DNA from: an uncultured Hyphomicrobiales bacterium
Lineage (GTDB): Bacteria; Pseudomonadota; Alphaproteobacteria; Rhizobiales; Rhizobiaceae
Direction: 5' to 3'
Assembly (NCBI GenBank): GCA_943908365.1
Contig: CALTTH010000159.1
Location: 1 to 6,035, forward strand
DNA length: 6,035 nt
The notes under the pieces: generated by a model
The model's database searches: none
Seen by the model: only the letters and a program-made list of their open reading frames with translations
Told to the model about the DNA's origin: nothing
Program-made: the position numbers and the translations under genes
In this document: piece by piece, positions 1 to 4,906 of the stretch
Layout: every line of letters starts with the position of its first letter
How positions within the stretch are numbered: position 1 is the first letter of the stretch

Positions 1-82
1 AGCCGATAAGGAAGGTGGAAAGCCATTTTTGTATTCGCACTTCGATTGGCCCTTCGAGGTCGTCGAGGTGCCGCCGAAGTGA
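1..82 (+). CDS. C-terminal end of an unidentified protein (partial)
   Basis: Reading from base 2 gives 26 codons ending in TGA at 80-82; the peptide finishes DWPFEVVEVPPK. The rest of the gene lies to the left of the window. A strong intrinsic terminator starts about 70 bp after the stop, which supports this as a true gene end on the plus strand. The fragment is too short to assign a family and I do not recognise it. An overlapping ATG reading frame (46-273) has unlikely composition and runs through the terminator, so I prefer this frame. Confidence 0.5.
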   Translation, partial: ADKEGGKPFLYSHFDWPFEVVEVPPK

Positions 83-149
83 TGCGTCACAGCATTTGCC
101 ATGTACTTAAAACGACCGTTTTCCCTACACATGCCTCAGCGATCTCGGA

Positions 150-174
150 GCCCGCCAATTCGGCGGGCTTCTTG
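150..174 (+). terminator. Rho-independent terminator
   Basis: A perfect 7-bp GC stem (GCCCGCC at 150-156 and GGCGGGC at 162-168) with a 5-base AATTC loop is followed by the T-rich stretch TTCTTGT. It lies downstream of the stop at 80-82 and upstream of the recombinase gene, so it should insulate the recombinase from the upstream transcript. A shorter dyad, AAAACG-AC-CGTTTT at 109-122, lies before it and may add to termination or be a protein-binding site. Confidence 0.8.
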
Positions 175-198
175 TCAGGAAAACATATAGGAAATCAT

Positions 199-232
199 TT
201 GACTGGAAAAGCTATCGGCGCACTATCCTTTC
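199..232 (+). promoter_or_regulatory. Candidate promoter of the serine recombinase gene
   Basis: TTGACT at 199-204 is a good -35 match. With a 16-base spacer, CACTAT at 221-226 is a weak -10 match. Transcription would then start close to the ATG at 233, which has no purine-rich Shine-Dalgarno just before it, so the mRNA could be leaderless. The pentamer CTATC occurs at 212-216 and again at 223-227, 11 bp apart (one helical turn), which could be an operator-like repeat or chance. In this recombinase family the gene is often preceded by the recombination site and autorepressed; no clear res subsites are visible here. Confidence 0.3.
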
Positions 233-817
233 ATGAAGATTGGATATGCCCGCGTCTCGACCGCCGACCATGATCTCGACATGCAGCGGGACGCCCTCAC
301 CCGTGCCGGATGCGAGAAGATCTTCGAGGAGAAAAAGTCCGGCAAGACGGGAAGCAAGCGGCCAGACTTGGAAGCCGCCCTCGCCTATCTCCGCCCCGAG
401 GACGTGCTCGTGGTGTGGAAGTTGGACCGGTTAGGCCGCTCCCTAGTGGAAACGATGCGGACGATCAACAAGCTCCGCGCCGACGGCATCAAGTTCCGAA
501 GCTTCACCGAAGAGCTGGAAAGCGAAAGCGCGCAAGGTCGTTTATTCCTGCAGATCCATGGCGCTATGGCGGAATACTTTCTGGACCTGTATCGGGAACG
601 AACCATGGAGGGCCTTAAAGCCGCCCTCGCCCGTGGCCGCAAAGGTGGCCGTCGCCCGAAGCTCACCGAGGACGACAAGAAGGCGGCGCGGGCAATGCTC
701 GCGGCCGGTGACATCTCGATAGCGGAAATTGCCCGTCGGCTAGGGATCAGCCGTGTGACCTTCTATGACTATTTCCCCCAGGCCCGGGCGAAGGCGCAGC
801 AACGCAGCGGACAGTAG
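233..817 (+). CDS. Small serine recombinase (resolvase/invertase family)
   Basis: A 194-residue protein with the usual layout and length of small serine recombinases, which cut and rejoin DNA at paired sites through a 5'-phosphoserine intermediate. The N-terminal catalytic domain (about 1-125) opens with YARVST, giving Arg7 and catalytic Ser9. The LDRLGRS motif supplies Arg66 and Arg69, and DLYRERT (Arg121, Arg123) sits on the long dimerisation helix. A linker leads to a C-terminal helix-turn-helix at about 159-181 (ISIAEIARRLGISRVTFYDY) that binds the site. All expected catalytic residues are present, so it is probably active. No transposase of a Tn3-type element lies next to it; in accessory DNA such lone genes often serve plasmid multimer resolution or are resolvase remnants of transposons. 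The ATG at 233 is chosen because KIGYARVST is the normal N-terminus. It ends 10 bp from the stop of the opposing gene. Confidence 0.93.
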   Translation: MKIGYARVSTADHDLDMQRDALTRAGCEKIFEEKKSGKTGSKRPDLEAALAYLRPEDVLVVWKLDRLGRSLVETMRTINKLRADGIKFRSFTEELESESAQGRLFLQIHGAMAEYFLDLYRERTMEGLKAALARGRKGGRRPKLTEDDKKAARAMLAAGDISIAEIARRLGISRVTFYDYFPQARAKAQQRSGQ

Positions 818-827
818 AGTTCTGCCA

Positions 828-1310
828 TCACGCCGGACCAGCTACGGCTGCTTTCCGTCGCTTCCATTCCGCACGATTTGGTCGTGAGCACGTCGCATCG
901 ACAAAGGCATCAGGGTTATTCCGAGCGAAGTCCCGGACAGCAATGCGACCGCGTTCGAGATAGCGCGGCTGGCCAGTGAGCTGATCCACAGTGGTGTGAA
1001 CCCCATCGCCCTCAGCCTTGTCCCAAAACCCCAGATGTTTGGCCGCTTTGCGCAGATGTTGCTCGCTCCAGGAAACACCTTTCCAAAGCGCAGCATCAAT
1101 ATCGGCTTTAAGCGCACGGGCGGCTGGCCTCGGAAGCATCGGTTTGCGCGGGTCTTTATCGGAATAGCTGGTGAGGTTGATCCGCCCCTTGATCTCATAG
1201 GCAGGTGCCCCACCGTCCTCCACGAGTTTGGCGCGGTCAATGACGTTCAGACTTCTCGCTGCGTCGTCCGGTAGGTAGAGGGTCACGTTATCGCCCGGAT
1301 TTGTGAAGTT
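828..1310 (-). pseudogene. Unrecognised protein, 5' end removed by the IS3 element
   Basis: The minus-strand frame stays open from the stop at 828-830 up to the insertion-sequence edge at 1310, and beyond it only for five codons of IS inverted repeat before an in-frame stop. A GTG at 1284-1286 would give 152 residues, but eight further gene-like codons (NFTNPGDN) lie upstream of it before the IS begins, so the real start was probably lost to the left end of the IS. The product is hydrophilic and basic, with segments such as YEIKGRINLTSYSDKDPRKP and a Lys/Arg-rich C-terminus (EWKRRKAAVAG). No signal peptide or membrane segment is evident. I do not recognise the family. It is convergent with the recombinase gene, with a 10-bp gap. 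It could still be expressed from the GTG or an IS-derived promoter, but a remnant is more likely. Confidence 0.5.
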
Positions 1311-1345
1311 TGGCCTGCTGCCGGTTTATCGGACACAAGGTTAAG
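1311..1345 (+). repeat. Left terminal inverted repeat of the IS3-family element
   Basis: Reading inward from 1311, the first 17 bases TGGCCTGCTGCCGGTTT are identical to those read inward from 4144. After three mismatches GGACA matches again, and after four more mismatches GTTAAG matches, giving 28 of 35 identical positions. The inner part overlaps the orfB stop (TAA, complement of 1341-1343). The 5'-TG outer end fixes the boundary. Confidence 0.85.
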
Positions 1346-2201
1346 CTAATCCCACCTTGGTTTCAAAGTCATTGGGGCTGAGATAGCCCAGTGTCGAGTG
1401 GCGGCGTTTCGGATTGTAGAAGCGCTCGATGTAATCGAAGACATCCGCTCTGGCGTCGTTTCTCGTGCGATAAATCTTCCGTGCTGTTCTCTCCGTTTTC
1501 AATGATGAGAAGAAGCTCTCCATTGCGGCGTTGTCCCAGACATTTCCAGAGCGGCTCATCGAGCAGGTGATGCCGTGGTCGCCCATGAGGCGCTGGAACT
1601 GCTCGCTCGTATATTGGCTTCCCTGATCGGAATGATGCAGGAGCGCATCTGGTTTTCCTCGACGCCAGATCGCCATGATCAGCGCATCTGTGACGAACTG
1701 GGCCGTCATGTTGGCATTCATAGACCAGCCGACGACACGGCGTGAGAACAGGTCAATGACGGCCGCGACATAAAGCCAACCCTCTGCGGTCCAGATATAG
1801 GTGAAGTCGGCCACCCATTTCTGGTTCGGCCGCTCTGCCATGAACTGACGGTCCAGCACGTTCGGCATGATGACGGCACGGTCACCGGCATCCTTTGGCA
1901 ATCCACGCCGTCTTGGTCTGGCCCTGAGCGCGTTCAAGCGCATCAGCCGCTCAATACGATGGAGGCCACAGGATAACCCTTCTTCCAACACGTCGTGCCA
2001 TACGCGGCGAGCACCATAAGTGCGGTCGCTGGATTTGAAGCTCTGCGTGATCTTGTCCAGCAGAACCTCATCATAACAGGCGTGTTCGCTCGGAGAACGA
2101 TTGAGCCAGGCATGGAAACCTGAACGAGAAACTCCCAGCGCTTCGCAGAGCCATGCCACCGGCCAGATCGAACGGTGCTTTGCAATGAACGCGAACTTCA
2201 T
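1341..2201 (-). CDS. IS3-family transposase OrfB (DDE integrase-type catalytic domain)
   Basis: The 286-residue product has the HTH_21-like N-terminal region (about 40-100, with YGARRVWHDV) and the rve integrase core. The catalytic triad is visible: Asp132 in WVADFTYI, Asp192 in HHSDQGSQYTS and Glu228 in DNAAMESFFSSLKTE, with 35 residues between the second Asp and the Glu, as in the family. The C-terminus has the usual FYNPKRRHSTLGYLSPNDFE block. OrfB normally acts as part of an OrfAB fusion made by -1 frameshifting, with OrfA supplying sequence-specific binding to the IS ends. Here the ATG at 2199-2201 overlaps the reconstructed orfA stop (ATGA), but orfA is separated from it by the IS110 insertion, so only free OrfB could be made. 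The coding sequence itself is undamaged. Confidence 0.95.
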   Translation of the reverse strand: MKFAFIAKHRSIWPVAWLCEALGVSRSGFHAWLNRSPSEHACYDEVLLDKITQSFKSSDRTYGARRVWHDVLEEGLSCGLHRIERLMRLNALRARPRRRGLPKDAGDRAVIMPNVLDRQFMAERPNQKWVADFTYIWTAEGWLYVAAVIDLFSRRVVGWSMNANMTAQFVTDALIMAIWRRGKPDALLHHSDQGSQYTSEQFQRLMGDHGITCSMSRSGNVWDNAAMESFFSSLKTERTARKIYRTRNDARADVFDYIERFYNPKRRHSTLGYLSPNDFETKVGLA

Positions 2202-2234
2202 ATCGCGTCCCTGGCAAAGTAGGCTGCGGCCTTC

Positions 2235-3596
2235 CTAAGAAACACAGTCTCCAGCAGTCATGGGTGCCAGTTCGTAGCCCATGGCCCGTGCCCGCCGCTG
2301 GAGGTTGGCTATGACGCGGCCACGATGACGCTCATCATAGGCCGCAGCGCCTGGATCGCGGTAGGCCATCCCAAATCGTAGGGCATTGTAGAAAAGGACG
2401 GCAATCTTGCGGGCTGTCGCGGTCACTGCTTTCTGCTTTCCGATGCGCCCGGCCAATCGCCGGTAAAACGCGCCAAGCGCAGTGTCGCTTCTCCCGATCG
2501 TGGTTGCCGCCAATCGCAACAGCGCAGCCGCTCGGCTGGAGGATCGACGGGTCCGGGATGAAAGCAACTTGCCACCCGAGATCTTGTTGCCGGGCGCAAG
2601 GCACAGCCATGATGTAAAGTGCTTGGCGGTCGGCCATGCCCGCAAATCCGTTCCGCACTCGCCGATCAGCTTGAGCGCGAGGGAGGAGCCGAGGCCGTGA
2701 ATCTGGGTCAAGTCTGTCCCCGTGAGGCCGTACAGTGCGGCTCGCACATCAAATGACGGCGCGTTCGTCTGTTTCGTCTTCGTCCGGATTTTTGGCAGTG
2801 GCGTTCGCGGCGCTTCAACATCGACGGTCATCGCGGCTATTGCCGCCTCAAGCTTGCGGTCGCATTCGAGCATCTTCAACTGATAGAAGTCGTAAAGCTC
2901 CAGAGATTGGGAAAGCGCAAAAACGTGCTCATCACGATCGTTGCCTATCAGGGATGCTCTGATTGTTTCGACGGAGGAGTGGCAGCGAACATCGCGCAAC
3001 GATGCCAAGACGTCGGGATCACGCTCGCCGGAAACGATCGCCCGGATGATCTTCATACCCGTCACGCCCGTGATGTCGGAGACCACATGGTGGAGCTGTA
3101 GGTTCATCTCCATCAAAGCTTTCTGCATGTGTTGGATATGAGCTGCGGCATACTCGACTAGCCGTTCTCGTTGCCGCAGATAAGCACGCAACGTGGCAAC
3201 CTGTGCGTTCGGGCGAAAGCTTCCACGCAGCAGGCCATAGGAATGCAACTGGCGAAGCCACGCCGCATCGCTGACGTCGGTCTTCCGGCCCGGGACGTTC
3301 TTCGCGTAACGCGCGTTGACCAGAATCACCTCAAACCCATGCTGCTCCAGAATCTCGTAAGCCGGTATCCAGTAAACGCCGGTCGACTCCATCGCCACGC
3401 TCGTGACACCGCAGGATCTGAACCAGGCAGCCAGATCATGTAGATCGTGGGTGAAGGTGCCGAAAGAACGTATCGGCATATCGTCAGTGTCCGGATTGAC
3501 CGACGCCATATGCATCGTGGACCCGATGTCGATGGCCGCTGCACCGGGATTCATACGGGTGAGGTTCTGCGGTGTGGATGAACTTGTCTTTGGCAT
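2235..3596 (-). CDS. IS110-family transposase (DEDD recombinase)
   Basis: A 453-residue RNA-guided-type recombinase of the IS110 family. The N-terminal RuvC-like DEDD domain spans about 18-175: Asp23 in AAIDIGST, Glu70 in AMESTGVYWIP, and Asp107 and Asp110 in GRKTDVSDAAWLRQLHSYG. A coiled middle region (about 135-250) leads to the Transposase_20 domain (about 292-385), where ISGGK carries the candidate catalytic serine Ser340. All key residues are present and the frame is intact, so it may be active. The ATG at 3594-3596 has a GGAGG Shine-Dalgarno 7 bases upstream; Met15 (LTRMNPG) is a possible internal start. The stop TAG (2235-2237) lies within a few bases of the element's right edge, so the right end of the IS is effectively encoded by the last codons of the gene. 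Confidence 0.95.
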   Translation of the reverse strand: MPKTSSSTPQNLTRMNPGAAAIDIGSTMHMASVNPDTDDMPIRSFGTFTHDLHDLAAWFRSCGVTSVAMESTGVYWIPAYEILEQHGFEVILVNARYAKNVPGRKTDVSDAAWLRQLHSYGLLRGSFRPNAQVATLRAYLRQRERLVEYAAAHIQHMQKALMEMNLQLHHVVSDITGVTGMKIIRAIVSGERDPDVLASLRDVRCHSSVETIRASLIGNDRDEHVFALSQSLELYDFYQLKMLECDRKLEAAIAAMTVDVEAPRTPLPKIRTKTKQTNAPSFDVRAALYGLTGTDLTQIHGLGSSLALKLIGECGTDLRAWPTAKHFTSWLCLAPGNKISGGKLLSSRTRRSSSRAAALLRLAATTIGRSDTALGAFYRRLAGRIGKQKAVTATARKIAVLFYNALRFGMAYRDPGAAAYDERHRGRVIANLQRRARAMGYELAPMTAGDCVS

Positions 3597-3824
3597 GGCT
3601 TCTCCTCCTTTGGATCGGGAGGGGCTGGGCCGCGCAAGTTTGTCATTTTCCTAACCGGGATCGCCGCCGAAACAGCGTCACCACTCTCAAGTCCGCAACA
3701 GCCCATGTGCCACGTTTTTTAACGGGGTCGAATGCCGCCAATAAGCAGTCGGCAACTCCCCTCCGGCGGTCAGCGTAGCATGACCTGTTTCTACCGCGCA
3801 CAGGCGGACCAAAGCCCGTGATCG
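3597..3824 (-). ncRNA. Candidate bridge (seek) RNA region in the IS110 left end
   Basis: This roughly 228-bp stretch between the IS110 left edge and the transposase start has no credible gene. Known IS110-family elements encode here a structured RNA that pairs with the donor ends and the target and guides the recombinase. On the transposase strand I can see short possible stems: TGCCG/CGGCA around a 12-base loop (3735-3756), CGCTG/CGGCG around TTTCGG (complement of about 3663-3678) and CCTCC/GGAGG next to the start codon. A 7-mer AGAAACA (complement of 3786-3792) is complementary to TGTTTCT at the IS right end (complement of 2238-2244), and TTAGGA (complement of 3649-3654) is complementary to TCCTAA of the target at 3829-3834. 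Matches this short can be chance, and their order does not follow the target-loop-then-donor-loop order of IS621. Location is the main support; exact RNA ends are unknown. Confidence 0.4.
3604..3622 (-). promoter_or_regulatory. Ribosome binding site of the IS110 transposase, possibly hidden in a hairpin
   Basis: GGAGG (complement of 3604-3608) lies 7 bases before the ATG at 3596, a strong Shine-Dalgarno. The same transcript carries CCTCC (complement of 3618-3622) nine bases upstream, able to pair with all five bases of it. Such a hairpin would lower translation of the transposase unless it is opened. Confidence 0.5.
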
Positions 3825-4081
3825 TTTTTTAGGATATCGCGCTCCGCCTTCAGCTTGGCGACTTCACGGCGGAGCCGCTCGATCTCAACCTGCTCCGGCT
3901 TCATCTGGCCTTTTCCAGGAAAAGACTGGCTGGGATCGTCGCCGTATTCCCGAACCCATTTGCGCAACACATTCTCATGGACATCAAGGTCACGGGCCGC
4001 CTGGGCAACAGTGACCCCTCGTTCCCTGACCAGCTTCACTGCTTCAAGCTTATACTCGCGGCTGAAAATTCGTCTTTGCAT
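3791..4081 (-). pseudogene. IS3-family OrfA, 3' end replaced by IS110 sequence
   Basis: Residues 1 to about 85 are a normal IS3-family OrfA, the DNA-binding partner of the transposase. It opens MQRRIFSREYKLEAVKLV, has a helix-turn-helix at about 20-43 (VTVAQAARDLDVHENVLRKW) and a leucine zipper with Leu70, Leu77 and Leu84 in the ERLRREVAKLKAERDIL segment. The ATG at 4079-4081 has GGAGAG upstream. After DILK the frame runs into IS110 left-end DNA and ends with 11 foreign residues (NDHGLWSACAR). The displaced native 3' end is at 2198-2233, coding for KAAAYFARDAI and then a TGA that overlaps the orfB ATG. The truncated protein still has the HTH and zipper, so it could bind the IS ends and act as an inhibitor, but it cannot be fused to OrfB by frameshifting. 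Confidence 0.88.
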
Positions 4082-4109
4082 TCATGCTCTCCGGTTTCAG
4101 GAGGAACAC

Positions 4110-4144
4110 CTTAACTCGATGTCCATGAAACCGGCAGCAGGCCA
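4110..4144 (-). repeat. Right terminal inverted repeat of the IS3-family element
   Basis: This is the partner of the repeat at 1311-1345, lying upstream of orfA. Its outermost 17 bases are a perfect inverted copy. The first base after it, 4145, already belongs to the DUF2513 reading frame, so the boundary is sharp. Confidence 0.85.
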
Positions 4145-4519
4145 GACATTATCCGTACCCTGCTCCTGATACTGGAGAGCCGTTACAAGGGTGTCGGTAC
4201 GTTGAGCTTCGGCTATGGCGACGAAGAGCTGGCGATCGAGGGTGTCGACACTCTGGCCATCCTTTACAATCTTGGCCTGCTCGTGGACGCCCGGTTCGTT
4301 AAAGGGCGGGTTACGGCAACAGGGGAATTCATGATGGAAGGCATGACCTGGGCGGGTCATGACTTCCTCGACAGCGTCCGCGATGAGGAGATCTGGCGCA
4401 GAACCGAGGAAGGCGTGAGCGCCGCAGGCGGATTTACCTTCGACCTTGTCAAAGCTTTGGCCAAGGGGTTCTTGCAGAAGAAGGTTGAGGGGCTGACGGG
4501 AATCGATCTTGCGCTTTAG
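4145..4519 (+). pseudogene. DUF2513 domain protein, N-terminal codons lost to the IS3 element
   Basis: From 4145, immediately after the IS end, an open frame of 124 codons runs to TAG at 4517-4519. It begins DIIRTLLLILESRY, which matches the start of DUF2513 proteins (typically M-K-R-D-M-D followed by a similar helix), and contains the family's L-T/M-WAGHDFLDSVRDE block at residues 66-82 of the fragment. About the first five residues appear to be missing. Within the IS the frame stays open for only a few codons and has no start codon; the nearest possible start is TTG at 4202, which would remove the first helix. DUF2513 proteins are small, cytosolic and of unknown function, common in phage and plasmid accessory DNA. 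The gene is probably inactive. Confidence 0.75.
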
Positions 4520-4719
4520 CCCGAGGTGATCTGGCACTCCAGATATCGGTCATTGGTCGCGACCACGGTAATGCGCGCTTGTCCGGCTTTGGCGACGTCA
4601 CGCTTCCCGGTGAAGTGCATGGTGAACACCTGCTCCACTGCAGGGGCGGCGATGCTGAGATCCACTCCTCCGGCACCTGCCAGCACCACCGAGCAGATGG
4701 CCTTGTCGTCCTCAGGAGA
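4516..4719 (-). pseudogene. Short opposing ORF, probable gene remnant
   Basis: A minus-strand frame of 67 codons follows a TGA (complement of 4720-4722) and ends at TAA (complement of 4516-4518). Its C-terminal half reads like real protein (VEQVFTMHFTGKRD, ARITVVATNDRYLECQITSG), more so than the other frames here. Its stop overlaps the stop of the DUF2513 gene on the other strand by two bases. There is no convincing start: GTG at 4687-4689 or ATG at 4618-4620 (GGAG about 11 bases upstream) are possible. A single change of the upstream TGA to a sense codon would extend it by only 12 codons, to a TAG. I do not recognise the family. Confidence 0.3.
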
Positions 4720-4906
4720 TCACCTCTGGTTCGGCCCTGCGCCGGAGCCGTCGCGGAACTAATGACTTTGGATTTGAGCGCTGCAGCGACGTGTCCGAAC
4801 ATCAGGCTTTGCAGGATGTTTACGTTCGGGCAGCACGAACTGCATCTCCGGCCCACGATGAGATCGTTGATGGTGGTAATGATAAGCGAAACGGGCACGT
4901 TCGTGC
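4720..4906. other. Stretch without a convincing gene
   Basis: This lies between the short remnant and the end of the RHE_PE00001-family gene. All minus-strand frames are interrupted or unconvincing. One gives a 28-codon ATG reading (from about 4845) that looks protein-like but ends in TAG near 4758. It may be a decayed continuation of the remnant to its left. No RNA gene or mobile-element end is evident. Confidence 0.4.
4895..4906 (-). terminator. Weak hairpin just after the RHE_PE00001-family stop
   Basis: The palindrome GCACGAACGTGC directly follows the TAA on the minus strand (4 to 5 bp stem, small loop) and is followed by CCGTTT. The stem is short and the T-run poor, so terminator function is uncertain. 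Confidence 0.22.

Larger units (their letters stand above)
2234..3824 (-). mobile_element. IS110-family insertion sequence nested in the IS3 orfA
   Basis: The boundaries come from comparison with the IS3 orfA it interrupts. On the minus strand the left junction reads CCTAAAAAA then CGATCACGGG, and the right junction reads GTTTCTTAGG then AAGGCCGCAG. Removing the segment restores CCTAAAAAAGGCCGCAG, which continues the orfA frame as LKKAAAYFARDAI and then stop. An AA dinucleotide could be present on both sides, like the core dinucleotide retained by IS110-family elements, so either edge is uncertain by about 2 bp. The length is about 1.59 kb. There are no long terminal inverted repeats and no target duplication, as expected for IS110. 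It has about 228 bp of left-end non-coding DNA and almost no right-end non-coding DNA. Confidence 0.85.
1311..4144 (-). mobile_element. IS3-family insertion sequence, interrupted by an IS110-family element
   Basis: The element starts with 5'-TG at 1311 and ends with CA-3' at 4144, as is usual for IS3-family ends. It carries orfA (3791-4081) and orfB (1341-2201) on the minus strand, the standard IS3 arrangement. The two orfs are separated by an IS110-family element at about 2234-3824; without it the element would be about 1.24 kb, a normal IS3-family size. The OrfB sequence and the reconstructed AAAAAAG frameshift site fit the IS3/IS150-like groups. There is no 3- or 4-bp target duplication: the left flank ends AGTT and the right flank begins GACA. 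Because orfA is broken, the element cannot make a normal OrfAB transposase, though a copy elsewhere could mobilise its ends. Confidence 0.88.

Noticed and set aside
46..273. 75-codon plus-strand ORF across the terminator
   Set aside because: It overlaps the terminator and the recombinase start, has unlikely composition and no ribosome site; the frame ending at 82 is a better fit.
385..714. Antisense ORF over the recombinase gene
   Set aside because: Arg/Ser-rich shadow of a GC-rich coding sequence; the recombinase frame is unambiguous.
842..1274. Alternative ORFs in both strands over the 828-1310 frame
   Set aside because: Their residue composition is poorer, and the chosen frame stays open right to the IS edge.
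2335..3654. Several plus- and minus-strand ORFs inside the IS110 transposase region
   Set aside because: They are out-of-frame shadows of a protein with clear DEDD and Transposase_20 motifs.
2238..3792. AGAAACA/TGTTTCT near both ends as IS1111-type subterminal inverted repeats
   Set aside because: Only 7 bp, and placed asymmetrically (about 4 bp from one edge and about 32 bp from the other), so it is not convincing as a repeat pair.
4097..4537. 146-codon minus-strand ORF spanning the IS3 end and the DUF2513 fragment
   Set aside because: It crosses the IS boundary and opposes a recognisable DUF2513 frame, so it is a shadow.
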